Origin: Verrucomicrobiales bacterium
GTDB lineage: Bacteria > Verrucomicrobiota > Verrucomicrobiia > Limisphaerales > Palsa-1400
Length of the DNA: 54,810 nucleotides
NCBI GenBank assembly: GCA_003138485.1
Contig: PLGF01000154.1
Coordinates: forward strand, 16,783 to 71,592
Direction: 5' to 3'
Part shown: piece by piece, positions 45,080 through 53,512 of the stretch
Numbering within the stretch: position 1 is the first letter of the stretch
Layout of the letters: the number at the start of each line of letters is the position of its first letter
The notes under the pieces: generated by a model
Databases searched by the model: none
What the model was told of the DNA's origin: nothing
Seen by the model: only the letters and a program-made list of their open reading frames with translations
Program-made: the position numbers and the translations under genes

Positions 45080-45717
45080 AAGCCTCTCCTTCGCAGGTCC
45101 GCTTTCATCTCCCCCAACTCCTTGAGCGAAGGTGATGACAGCAACTCCCGCTTTAAGCCCGCCAGTCGCTGCAACTGCTTCAATTCCTCCTTCTCTTCGG
45201 AGCGAATCGTCTTTGTCGCCTTCTTCTCAATCAGGCAGCGCCGCCGCCTATTCGTGGCGCCCCAGTCCCGCGTGATGGCGACATAATCCGCCAAGGATTT
45301 TGGCTCGCCCTCACCTCGTTCCTCTCCCCCAGGGAGAGGAGGGACTGTTGGAGGCTCGCCTTCCGCCTTCCTGAGCATCTTGAGCAAGGACATCACCTTG
45401 TCTAAGTCTGCGCCTTTCAATTTGGCCAACTCGCGGGCAGGGATCTCAACCTTGGGATCGACGATTTCTGGCTGCGCCGTCGTGACCCAGGAGATGCTGA
45501 CTCCATATATTTCGCAAAACTTGGTCAATTCCTCCGCTGAAACGAGTCGCCCCCCTGCCTCAACCTCCGAAATAGTTGGACGCTGAAATCCAAGCAGTTT
45601 TGCCACCTGACCTTGGGACAGGCCAGCATGTTCCCTCGCCGACCGAAGACGCTTGGCAATGGCAGCAGGGAGAGGAGGGATTGTTGGCGGTGTGGTACTC
45701 CTTTTTTTGTTTTTCAT
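45064..45717 (-). CDS. XRE regulator fused to a charged C-terminal domain
   Basis: 217 residues. An N-terminal Pro-rich lead (PPTIPPLP) precedes a Cro/CI HTH: RLRSAREHAGLSQGQVAKLL then GFQRPTISEVEAGGR. A spacer (PPTVPPLPGGEERGEGEPKS) follows, then a charged helical domain (CLIEKKATKTIRSEEKEELK, LQRLAGLKRELL). A DNA repeat encodes both PPT-PPLP pieces (22 of 24 bases match, 45331-45354 and 45667-45690). The helical tail resembles standalone small proteins in other genomes, so this may be a fusion. ATG 45717 overlaps the stop of the upstream gene (ATGA), tying the regulator into the structural operon. Confidence 0.75.
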   Translation of the reverse strand: MKNKKRSTTPPTIPPLPAAIAKRLRSAREHAGLSQGQVAKLLGFQRPTISEVEAGGRLVSAEELTKFCEIYGVSISWVTTAQPEIVDPKVEIPARELAKLKGADLDKVMSLLKMLRKAEGEPPTVPPLPGGEERGEGEPKSLADYVAITRDWGATNRRRRCLIEKKATKTIRSEEKEELKQLQRLAGLKRELLSSPSLKELGEMKADLRRRGLWRGL

Positions 45718-46436
45718 GGGTCTTCGTCCCCGGTGAAGGGGTCTTGATGGTTGCCGTAGCAGGCGCCTTTGTTCCAGCCGCTCGCCAGTGTTGGCTCGTG
45801 ACAAGGGGCGAGGGGGCTGCCGGATACACAGGCGGCCACTAAGGCGGCTAATGTCGCGAAAGGGTTGACCGTGGTGATGGTCTTCAGTGGATTATTCAAG
45901 CATACATAACGGACAATCATCATGGGGCAGGCAGGGGAGCATGTGTTGTTTGGGGGCAACGCGGGAACGCCGGTTTCGATCCAGTCGCCGCCGCAACCGC
46001 CGATTTGGCCGCTGCATCCTTGAAGTATGATTGGGCGGTCGCAACTTGTATAGGCGGCGTTATTGAAAACGGTAGTTGCAACGTCGATGATGCTGTATTG
46101 GACGGGGATGTTGATGAAGTATTGGTTGCGGATAACGCCGGGCAGGCCATAGCCTGTAATTGAAAAATTATTACTACGGCAGGTGAGACCGCCGTATCCT
46201 GTTATTGAGCCGATTCCCCCCGAGGTTTGTGTACCGGCAGCGTTGAAATAGGCGTAGTCAACCCGGTTCCAAGCCAAAGCGTCCAGATCGTAATCAGCGA
46301 CATAGGCGGCGACGGCGGTGTCGGAGTAGGTTCGGCATGTGCCTGAGCCGTGGACGGAATCGTCCGGGCTGGCTTTTACCCCGCGAATACTATCCGGGAC
46401 GGTCGAAAGGCTGCCTATGTATGAGCCGCAGGGCAT
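45714..46436 (-). CDS. Cys-rich hypothetical phage-block protein
   Basis: 240 residues, unrecognised. It holds 13 or so Cys, many in a Gly/Pro-rich stretch: ILQGCSGQIGGCGGDWIETG and PPNNTCSPACPMMIVRYVCL. A beta-rich profile with repeated GYG and NN motifs suggests an extracellular or virion protein stabilised by disulfides. No signal peptide is seen. The stop overlaps the XRE gene by 4 bases. Such Cys density is odd for a phage tail protein made in the cytoplasm. Confidence 0.6.
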   Translation of the reverse strand: MPCGSYIGSLSTVPDSIRGVKASPDDSVHGSGTCRTYSDTAVAAYVADYDLDALAWNRVDYAYFNAAGTQTSGGIGSITGYGGLTCRSNNFSITGYGLPGVIRNQYFINIPVQYSIIDVATTVFNNAAYTSCDRPIILQGCSGQIGGCGGDWIETGVPALPPNNTCSPACPMMIVRYVCLNNPLKTITTVNPFATLAALVAACVSGSPLAPCHEPTLASGWNKGACYGNHQDPFTGDEDP

Positions 46437-46474
46437 GGTTAGGCGGGAAGGCCGCTGGCGACTTCCGGGTGGAT

Positions 46475-46562
46475 GGTTGGATTCATCGAAAAAGCCTTAG
46501 TTTCCGACCATTCCCGCACGCGTGCGGGAATGGTCGGAACGTGGTTGGATTCATCGAAAAAG
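46475..46562. repeat. 38-bp perfect palindrome between two 20-bp direct repeats
   Basis: The direct repeat ggttggattcatcgaaaaag is at 46475-46494 and 46543-46562. Between them 46502-46539 is a perfect palindrome with two 19-base arms (left arm ttccgaccattcccgcacg) and no spacer. The right repeat covers the end (FR and stop) of the gene at 46551. The hairpin could serve as a transcription terminator for that gene on the minus strand, as a T5 run follows within about 15 bases, or be a recombination relic. Confidence 0.85.
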
Positions 46563-46745
46563 TTCTTGTTTGCGGCACTGCTGGAGTTTTTCAATTGCCT
46601 TGGACGCCTCATTCAAACGCTCCATTGTTATTGCTTTGTAATCGCGCCCCCACTCTCTCTTTTTGAGATCAATTATAAGGTCTGTGAGCACGGAGTCTTT
46701 CTCCATGTCCGTCATTATCGTATGGCGCTCAGGATTTCTGTTCAT
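46551..46745 (-). CDS. small hypothetical protein in the phage block
   Basis: 64 residues, highly charged and helical: DLIIDLKKREWGRDYKAITM, ERLNEASKAIEKLQQCRKQE. No family recognised. It lies 8 bases downstream of the 873-residue gene, and its 3' end carries the direct repeat described at 46475-46562. A small regulator or assembly factor is possible; nothing specific can be said. Confidence 0.6.
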   Translation of the reverse strand: MNRNPERHTIMTDMEKDSVLTDLIIDLKKREWGRDYKAITMERLNEASKAIEKLQQCRKQELFR

Positions 46746-46753
46746 AATTTTTG

Positions 46754-49375
46754 TTAGGCGGGAAGGCCGCTGTTGGGGTTGCCGCTCGTCTTATAGACGG
46801 GGCTGGCGAGCATGAGTTGGTAGGCTTGGACGCTCACGCCACTGCCGTCAAGGTAGCAGATCGGGACTTCCACCAATTTGATGTTGCCGGAGTAGCTTTT
46901 GGCGTCGGCGACGTCGAGCAGGATGTTGGTGACGCCGTTGGTGAGTTGAAGCGCGCCGGAACCCACAAGCTGCGCCAGGCCATAGATAGAGCCGCCTGAG
47001 CCGTACTGGACGTTGACCGTGGGAACCTCTTGCGATCCGAGGCCACCGTAGCTGGCCTGGCCGCTGGGGCGGAGGTCCTGCGTGATGCCGGGGAAGCCGC
47101 TGCCGGCGTAGGCGGAGGCGTTAGTCTGGCTGTCGGCCAGGTTGAAGTGTTGGGTGTTGACCAGGTCCTGCTGGACGCCACGCCCGCCGCCACGCTGCGC
47201 AACGTTGGTGGATGTCTGGCCGCCTGGGCCTTGGTTGACGCTGTTGCCCATGTTGCCGCCGATCAAATAGAAGGTGCGCGGGCCGCGGTTGGCGCGGTTC
47301 ATGGCGACGATGTCGGCGGCATCGAGGTGTTTGGCGGGGCCGTAATCGACATGGGTTGCGCCTGCATCCCAATCCTCTTCGATCTGTTGGACGAGGGCTT
47401 GCATCGTGGCCCATTCGGGGTTGTTGCTGCCGATGAAGTTGAGGAGGTTGCCGGGTTGGATTTGGCCGGTGCATTCCGGCTCCTGGATGTCGAGTGAACC
47501 TTCAAAAATCGGCGCGCTTTCAAGGCGCAAAACGTAGCCGGCCAAACCGAGTGGAACAAGTTCGCTGGCGCCGACCAAGGTGATGGTTTGCGGGCTGCTC
47601 CAACCGCTGCTTGAAAGCATGATTAAAGTGGCGTGCACGCGGATTTCATGGCTCTGGGTTTGCTTGGTCTGCACCGTGCCGCCGGAGATCGTGGCGACTT
47701 CCTGGTAGGCCATTTGCGCGACAATGGTGGCCTGTTTGATGATGGGTGAGGCGGTGGAGATTTGTTGCAACCATGAGGGGATCGCATTGTCCTGGAGAAT
47801 GTAACCGAATTGCCCGGAGCCAGTCCCGATATGGCTGGTAATGTCAGCGCCGGAATCGTCAAGGACTGTCACGCTGGAGCCGGAATAAAGGGCCAGCGCC
47901 GTGACGGTGGCGAAAGGTTTGTGGAGGAATTGCCACATCGCCAGCGCGGTCGCGTTCGTGGAACCCGGATAGGCGGGATCCGCCAATGAAATTGGCAGGC
48001 TGTTAATCACGCAAGAGATGCTGCTTCCACCTTCCATGTTGAGCGTGGCTGTTTTATTGCCGGAGAACCGCGCCATGTTTTCCAGAACCGCGCCAGCGCC
48101 GCCGGAGGAATAGGATAACCCGCTTCCCGGCCAGCCGCCCGCCAGGCTGCCGATATTTTTCAAGGCGCCGGCGACTCCGACGCCTTCCACGACTGAGCCG
48201 CCGACGTAAGCGGCGATGTCATGTAACACGCCGGTTTGCTGGTTGCCGTTGTTGGTCGTGGTGATGCGGAAGTTGAGATCGACCGCGGCCGGGATGAGGT
48301 CCGTGCGTTTGCGGGCATTGGTGGCTTTGACATAACAAGGCCCGGTGGGACCTGCCAGGACGCCGGAGTTCTGCGGTGGGAATGGGAAATTGACTGTGCC
48401 CAAGGCATTACCAGCCGGGCCGCCGTCGCGGGTGCAAATGCGCAAGGTTGGCGGGGTGACGACGACGCCTGCGCCGTTGACGACAACCAGGTCGTAGTCG
48501 GTGTAAATGACCACGCTGCCCATGAACGCGGCGAGCCATTTGGCTTCGTAGTTGATAGCCTCGGCGCAAGTGATGTCGTTGACCGTGTTGAGCGGGGCGC
48601 GGAGCACTGAGCCGAGTTCGGCTCCAAGAAGCGTGGCCGTGGCGGCGGCTCCCGTGCCGCTCATCGCGCCAGTCTTGCCGGACTGCGCGAAGCCAGGCAC
48701 GTAATCGGGCACCACGCAGGCGGCGGTCCCGGAGAGGCTGGCAACCAAGTCCCAGTTGACGCCGTCGTTGGCGGTCGTGAGAACGTCAAAGGCGAATTGG
48801 TTGGCTCCCTTCTCCAGGTTGCTGACGCCTATCGCGTATTGCACGATCTGGATGAGGGTCTGGCGGATGCTCATCAGGTTTGTCGCGCTGCTGCCCGCGA
48901 CGGTGTTCTGCGGGCCGATGAGAGAATTCACGCTGAGGCCGAGGCAGACCTGGTCGCGCCAATCGGCGACGTTGGCCGTGCCGTTCCACGTGGCCCAGAG
49001 TTGGCGGAATTTGACGCGCGTGAGCCATCGTTCCCAGATGCCAAGAAAGCTGTATTGGAAGAATTCGCCAGCCGGGGTGATGATGCGTTTTGGATCGGCG
49101 GCCCATCCAATGAAGCGGATTTGGCCGCCCGTGAATTGGGAGCAGCCGCTGACCGGCAGCCCGGACGGGAGCGCCGGGGCGGAGGCGATGCGGCCGCTGC
49201 GGATGATGATCTGGGCGTCGTAAGGGAAGGGTTGGGCGGAGTCGGCGGCGGTCGTGGCAATGGTGAGCGTGACTTTGTCCTGGGACTGGTTGGACCACTG
49301 CTTGCTCCCGGCGGTGATCTGCCGGTCGGCAAAGGTGAGTTCAATGCCGTTGTATTGGAGCGTCCAGTAGGTCAT
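46754..49375 (-). CDS. large phage tail hub/baseplate-like protein
   Basis: 873 residues. The N-terminus MTYWTLQYNGIELTFADRQI and a beta-rich first 250 residues look like a tail hub start. A central region is Gly/Ser/Thr-rich, and near residues 620-700 a tail-hub-like segment appears: GSLDIQEPECTGQIQPGNLL, WATMQALVQQIEEDWDAGAT then HVDYGPAKHLDAADIV. A VDYGPxxHL element of this kind is what I recall in hub proteins of Verrucomicrobiota phages. There is no signal peptide or membrane helix. It overlaps the downstream stop region of the small membrane protein gene by 4 bases. Function is inferred. Confidence 0.55.
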   Translation of the reverse strand: MTYWTLQYNGIELTFADRQITAGSKQWSNQSQDKVTLTIATTAADSAQPFPYDAQIIIRSGRIASAPALPSGLPVSGCSQFTGGQIRFIGWAADPKRIITPAGEFFQYSFLGIWERWLTRVKFRQLWATWNGTANVADWRDQVCLGLSVNSLIGPQNTVAGSSATNLMSIRQTLIQIVQYAIGVSNLEKGANQFAFDVLTTANDGVNWDLVASLSGTAACVVPDYVPGFAQSGKTGAMSGTGAAATATLLGAELGSVLRAPLNTVNDITCAEAINYEAKWLAAFMGSVVIYTDYDLVVVNGAGVVVTPPTLRICTRDGGPAGNALGTVNFPFPPQNSGVLAGPTGPCYVKATNARKRTDLIPAAVDLNFRITTTNNGNQQTGVLHDIAAYVGGSVVEGVGVAGALKNIGSLAGGWPGSGLSYSSGGAGAVLENMARFSGNKTATLNMEGGSSISCVINSLPISLADPAYPGSTNATALAMWQFLHKPFATVTALALYSGSSVTVLDDSGADITSHIGTGSGQFGYILQDNAIPSWLQQISTASPIIKQATIVAQMAYQEVATISGGTVQTKQTQSHEIRVHATLIMLSSSGWSSPQTITLVGASELVPLGLAGYVLRLESAPIFEGSLDIQEPECTGQIQPGNLLNFIGSNNPEWATMQALVQQIEEDWDAGATHVDYGPAKHLDAADIVAMNRANRGPRTFYLIGGNMGNSVNQGPGGQTSTNVAQRGGGRGVQQDLVNTQHFNLADSQTNASAYAGSGFPGITQDLRPSGQASYGGLGSQEVPTVNVQYGSGGSIYGLAQLVGSGALQLTNGVTNILLDVADAKSYSGNIKLVEVPICYLDGSGVSVQAYQLMLASPVYKTSGNPNSGLPA

Positions 49376-49527
49376 TTCGGGTTTTTGCTTTTAATCCAAA
49401 CAATCGTTTGCTTATAGGCCATGAAGATTAGCCCCAAGATGGCGGCTAGACAACCCAATAAAACATGATACCAGACTTGCTTTTCCCCTTCGTATTCTTC
49501 GCGCTGGATTTCGTCATTGGTTTCCAT
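49372..49527 (-). CDS. small single-helix membrane protein (holin/spanin-like candidate)
   Basis: From ATG 49527 this is a 51-residue protein: an acidic N-terminus (NDEIQREEYEGEKQVWYHVL), one membrane helix (LLGCLAAILGLIFMAYKQTI) and a basic end. Size and topology suit a phage holin or anchor, but no sequence match is claimed. Its first 82 bases overlap the 3' end of the fibre-like gene in another frame, and its stop overlaps the next gene (46754-49375) by 4 bases. A longer start at 49656 would lie fully inside the fibre gene. Confidence 0.5.
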   Translation of the reverse strand: METNDEIQREEYEGEKQVWYHVLLGCLAAILGLIFMAYKQTIVWIKSKNPK

Positions 49528-52500
49528 GGACTTGACCAATTGTTTGTCGGGCCGAAGGCGACCCAGTTCGTGTTGACATAGACCAGCCAGAGCGTTGAAC
49601 CAATAGTGTTGGCGCTCACGCTGGAAAAGGGGCCGTTGGTTTGGAGGAATATACACTGGAGGCTCGCGGCATTCGTGACGCGCAATTGCTGCCCACCGAC
49701 CGGAACAACAAACTTGTATTCCTCCCCGGCTGCCGGGCTGGCGGGCAGTTCGTAAAGTTCGGCGCTGGTCGCGTTGTAAAAGGTCTTGTCAACGTCGGTG
49801 GAACTCACGATCTGATATGTGCCGCCGGATTTATTCACACAAGTTTCCTGCGCGGTGATCGTGGTGTTGTAGGCGGAAAACCCATTCCCAAGCGTTATGG
49901 CAATCGGGGTATGGGCAGAGTTGACGCCAAGAAGCGTGCTGGTCAACGATTGGAACACAGGCGCATTGGTGAACGTGGCGCTGTTAAAGTAGAATTGACT
50001 AGGACAAGAGAAGGTGCCGTTAAGAAAACCACCGCCGCCGCCGATGTGAAGGGAATCCAACATCCCCGTGGCTTTCCCGGCCACGTTAATCATCGACCCG
50101 CCTTGAACGCTGCCGTTGACGCCCGGTGCTTGGAGATTAAGGCCATAAAAGTTGGTGACGATGCCATTGACCTGAACGTCGGCTGACGACCCTCCCATCA
50201 TGTCATATTCGTTAATGTTGCTGTTAATGACATCCCTCCACTGCATCCGTGCCCAGTGCCCGCTGGTGTTGACATTGTTCGTTCCCCAAAAGTCGATGCT
50301 GTTAAAGCTGGCGTTGCCTCCTCTGGTATAATTGTCATTAAACGCAATCCCACTTCCGTTCCCGGAAGCTTCACTTCCATAAGTGCGGGCAATCATCAAC
50401 ACGGGATCGCCGGTGGTCATGTTGGATTGATCACCCCGATAAATCGTGCCGACGTTCGTGAGCACATTTCCCGCGCCGTTTATGGTGGAAGCCCAAGGAG
50501 TCTGGGAACCACCACCGCCTCCGGAGCCGCCCGTGAAAAGGACGCCATTGGTGTAAATCTGGCCATTGTTGGAGATGATGATGGAGTTGCCGTTTGTCCA
50601 ATTAAACGTCATTGAATTGCTGGTAAAACCGTAGGAGGCAAAGCCGTTTGTGAATGGGAACCAGGGGGTGTTGGAGATCTGGCCGGAGGAATTGGTCAGG
50701 ATCGCAAGGGGCATCGCGGCGGCGGGGACTGTGCCGGTGTTCAAATACGAGGCGTTGAGAGATGAACCGGCGTTCAAGAAATAGTTGGAATTGGCCGTGC
50801 CTTGAACAGCGAGCGCATTCGTGACGGCCGTGCCCTGGACAGCGTGCGCATTGGTGACGGCCGCGCCTTGGACAGCGAGCGCATTGGTGACCGCCGTGCC
50901 TTGGGCGGCGAGTTGAGCGGGCAAGACAAGTGAGGCGAGCGAGCATGGATACCATTGGACATCGGCATTCGTTCCGTCATGCGTCTTAATAATCGCTCCC
51001 CAACCGTTCGGAACGACGAGGTTTGTCGTCGCCGTCGCCTGATTGGTGAAAAAAGGGTGTGGACTTCCGGCTATGCATACCGAGAGCGTCGCGGGCGTGT
51101 TTGATCCCTCATTCTCGACGCACCAATACAGGCCGCCGTAGAGAGGCCCGATGGGGTTTCCCGCACTGCGGTCAAAGTAGTTCAGGCCGACAGTCGCGTT
51201 AATGTTTATCCAGCGAGTCCAATTTGTAATGCCGGGAAAAATCGCCGGAAACGTGAGATTGGGCAATATGACCTGGCAGTTGGTTCCGGTGACGCCGGGG
51301 TTGTCTATGATCCGCCGATCCGCCATTGTCGCGTTGTAAATCACCGGTGAAGCAGATGAGCTAAACGTGATATTCGTGAAATTTTCCCAAATTCCCGGAG
51401 TTGAGAGGGTGGCATCGGCCATCCAGCGGCTGGTAAAGTTATTCGAATTTCCGCACACGACCTGAAGGTCGTCATATTGGGGATGTAAAAAACTCATCGG
51501 CATCACATCCATCACCTCTGGGTAGGAGCTCACCGTGCCAGTCAGGGCGCCAAAAACAAAGGAGCCGGGCGCGGCATTTGCAGGCTGTGGAAACTGGACC
51601 ATCCCAGATAAAGTCATCGGCTCAGAACTATTTGGGCCAGCAATGCTGTTCACCGTCAGCGTCCCCATCTCCTGGAGGTTAGTCGTGACCGGAAAGTAAA
51701 GCACCTGGTTGCTCGATTGACCATTGTATAGTGTGACATTTCCGTTCGCGGTACCGCTGACGTTGCCAGTGAGGTTGCCGGTGACGTTGCCGTAGAGATT
51801 GCCTGCAATTCCGTTTTGCACCTGCAAATTGTTGAACCAGGCAGAGCCGTAGTCGATGATTTCGGAGGCGACTGAGAGGATGCCTGAGCCTGAGCCGGGA
51901 GAGCCAGTGACCCAGATATTCGAGGCGATGAAACCGGTGTTCGTGGTGGCGCCAGAACTGCCGAAATTATTTGTGACAACTTTGGCAGCGACGGAGAGTG
52001 TATAAGTGACCGGAGGGCCGATGTTTGTCACCACGTTGATGCCGTTGCCAGAGACGGGCGCTCCGCCGCCGGAGCCGCCAGAGAAGCCACCGGCGGTCAG
52101 GGCGGCGGCGATGCCGGCTTCGTTTTGGGTCCAGAGATCGGCGGGGGAGATGAGGTTGCCATTGACGTCGGTGAAGACGCCGAAATACCAGGAGGGCTGG
52201 ATGTAGCTGGGGGAAATGGGGCCGTCATAGACGGTGATCGGGGCTTCCAGATAGGTGACGACGCGCGGGATGCTGTCGGTGGTGGTTGCGAAGAGGCGGA
52301 GCCAGAAGCTGGCGCTGGGTTGGCTGTTCAACGAGATGCTGGTCTGGGCGTCCGTGAAGTTGAACTCAGCGGAGTAGTTTGTGGTGCCGGAAGGGTTGTT
52401 CGACCACTGGGCGGCGGTCAGCGTGTTCGTATTGAAGTAAGGGACGGAAAGGACATTGGTGACGCTCAGGAGCATTTGCGGTGGGTTGGTGTCGTTTTGC

Positions 52501-52769
52501 GCGCCAAAGACAGCCAGGGAAATGCTGGTGAAGCGGCTCAGGTTGCTGTGCAGGATGCCGTTGTCAAATAGCGCCACATCGAAGGTGGTAAAGTCGCCGC
52601 GGATGAATTGGACGCTTTGCTGGGTATTGGAGTCGGTGATGGACGGCGCGTAGCGGAAAGCGGAGTCACCGCTGACGCGGATCGGGGTTTGGGCGGAGGC
52701 CTCAAGCAAAGACGCGAAGGCGCAAAGGAGAACAAAAATAGTGCGTGATGCCGATTTCTTCGTTTTCAT
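49446..52769 (-). CDS. fibre-like protein with a Sec signal peptide
   Basis: 1107 residues. It begins MKTKKSASRTIFVLLCAFAS then LLEASAQ, an apparent signal peptide, unexpected for a tail fibre. The next 190 residues (IRGDFTTFDVALFDNGILHS, SRFTSISLAVFGAQN) resemble a baseplate upper-protein N-terminal domain. Long stretches of NVTGNLTGN-like and 11-residue NALAVQGTAVT-like repeats follow, then a C-terminal receptor-like part. These are hallmarks of trimeric fibres. The signal predicts passage through the inner membrane. It overlaps the upstream 144-residue gene by 4 bases. Confidence 0.6.
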   Translation of the reverse strand: MKTKKSASRTIFVLLCAFASLLEASAQTPIRVSGDSAFRYAPSITDSNTQQSVQFIRGDFTTFDVALFDNGILHSNLSRFTSISLAVFGAQNDTNPPQMLLSVTNVLSVPYFNTNTLTAAQWSNNPSGTTNYSAEFNFTDAQTSISLNSQPSASFWLRLFATTTDSIPRVVTYLEAPITVYDGPISPSYIQPSWYFGVFTDVNGNLISPADLWTQNEAGIAAALTAGGFSGGSGGGAPVSGNGINVVTNIGPPVTYTLSVAAKVVTNNFGSSGATTNTGFIASNIWVTGSPGSGSGILSVASEIIDYGSAWFNNLQVQNGIAGNLYGNVTGNLTGNVSGTANGNVTLYNGQSSNQVLYFPVTTNLQEMGTLTVNSIAGPNSSEPMTLSGMVQFPQPANAAPGSFVFGALTGTVSSYPEVMDVMPMSFLHPQYDDLQVVCGNSNNFTSRWMADATLSTPGIWENFTNITFSSSASPVIYNATMADRRIIDNPGVTGTNCQVILPNLTFPAIFPGITNWTRWININATVGLNYFDRSAGNPIGPLYGGLYWCVENEGSNTPATLSVCIAGSPHPFFTNQATATTNLVVPNGWGAIIKTHDGTNADVQWYPCSLASLVLPAQLAAQGTAVTNALAVQGAAVTNAHAVQGTAVTNALAVQGTANSNYFLNAGSSLNASYLNTGTVPAAAMPLAILTNSSGQISNTPWFPFTNGFASYGFTSNSMTFNWTNGNSIIISNNGQIYTNGVLFTGGSGGGGGSQTPWASTINGAGNVLTNVGTIYRGDQSNMTTGDPVLMIARTYGSEASGNGSGIAFNDNYTRGGNASFNSIDFWGTNNVNTSGHWARMQWRDVINSNINEYDMMGGSSADVQVNGIVTNFYGLNLQAPGVNGSVQGGSMINVAGKATGMLDSLHIGGGGGFLNGTFSCPSQFYFNSATFTNAPVFQSLTSTLLGVNSAHTPIAITLGNGFSAYNTTITAQETCVNKSGGTYQIVSSTDVDKTFYNATSAELYELPASPAAGEEYKFVVPVGGQQLRVTNAASLQCIFLQTNGPFSSVSANTIGSTLWLVYVNTNWVAFGPTNNWSSPWKPMTKSSAKNTKGKSKSGIMFYWVV
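50815..50925 (-). repeat. 33-bp tandem coding repeats in the fibre-like gene
   Basis: About three and a half copies of a 33-base unit encode (V/T)NALAVQGTAVT-like 11-residue repeats, at about residues 615-652 of the protein. Between copies only a few bases vary. Tandem 11-residue repeats are typical of fibre shafts and can change length by slippage. Confidence 0.8.
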
Positions 52770-53200
52770 GGAATGAGGCTGTAGAGGGATGGCAAAAGTA
52801 AGGTGTAGCGGAAGAGGCAGGTCTGTCCGTTTTCTTCAATGGGGTCGCAGAGGGTTAGGAACGCGGTTTTGTAGTAGCGGGTGAATGTGGCCTGGTTTGT
52901 CTTCTGGAGGATGGTCAGTTCGCCGGCGCGGATGATGGCGGCGCGGCCGCCGATGAAGTCCTGGCAGGCCGCATAGGTCGCAAAGGTGTGGACCACGGTG
53001 AAATCCCACTTCACGTAGGGGTTGAAGCGGTCGGCCATGAAAGGGGCGGCGGCGCGGATGACGTTGGTGTTTTGAAAGAGGCGGGCGGAGGCGGGCCGGA
53101 AGCCTTCCTTGCACCAATCCGGCAGTGGACGCTTGTTTTCGTCGTAGATGACGACGGGTTGAGCGCCGCTGCCGGAGGGACTTAGCGAGACTGTGCGCAT
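52766..53200 (-). CDS. hypothetical phage-block protein
   Basis: 144 residues, not recognised: VIYDENKRPLPDWCKEGFRP, then FMADRFNPYVKWDFTVVHTF, TYAACQDFIGGRAAII and a beta-rich end. The size and position between tube-like and fibre-like genes would fit a tail or head-tail connector protein. Its stop overlaps the start of the fibre-like gene by 4 bases. Confidence 0.6.
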   Translation of the reverse strand: MRTVSLSPSGSGAQPVVIYDENKRPLPDWCKEGFRPASARLFQNTNVIRAAAPFMADRFNPYVKWDFTVVHTFATYAACQDFIGGRAAIIRAGELTILQKTNQATFTRYYKTAFLTLCDPIEENGQTCLFRYTLLLPSLYSLIP

Positions 53201-53239
53201 GGGGTCGGGGCGGCTCCGCGGGAGCGTCGCCCTGCCGGA

Positions 53240-53473
53240 TTATTTTGTCGATGGGGGCGTGGCGGCCGACTGCGCCAAGATGAGTTGGACGTGGGCGATA
53301 GCCGTGCGGATTTCCCCCAGGGCGATCTGCTGGCGTCCGGGATCGAGCGAGGCAACCTCGGCGATGGGGGCGCGGGCTTTTAAGGCGGCGTTATATGCCG
53401 TTTCGGCCTCGGCGACGATCTGAATGGCGGTTTGTTCGCAGTCCTGGAGTTTTGTCAATAAGGTTGTGATCAT
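53240..53473 (-). CDS. small helical phage-block protein
   Basis: 77 residues, all helical by appearance: ITTLLTKLQDCEQTAIQIVA, EAETAYNAALKARAPIAEVA. Not recognised. It could be a tail assembly chaperone or a small structural helix. The 39-base gap upstream contains gagtt-type short repeats. Confidence 0.6.
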   Translation of the reverse strand: MITTLLTKLQDCEQTAIQIVAEAETAYNAALKARAPIAEVASLDPGRQQIALGEIRTAIAHVQLILAQSAATPPSTK

Positions 53474-53512
53474 TTCAAGTGCAGAGTTAGGAGTTAAGAG
53501 TGCAGAGTTTTA

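Noticed and set aside
50815-50925. regular 33-bp repeats considered as a CRISPR array
   Set aside because: The units are directly adjacent without unique spacers, keep a reading frame and encode an 11-residue fibre repeat.
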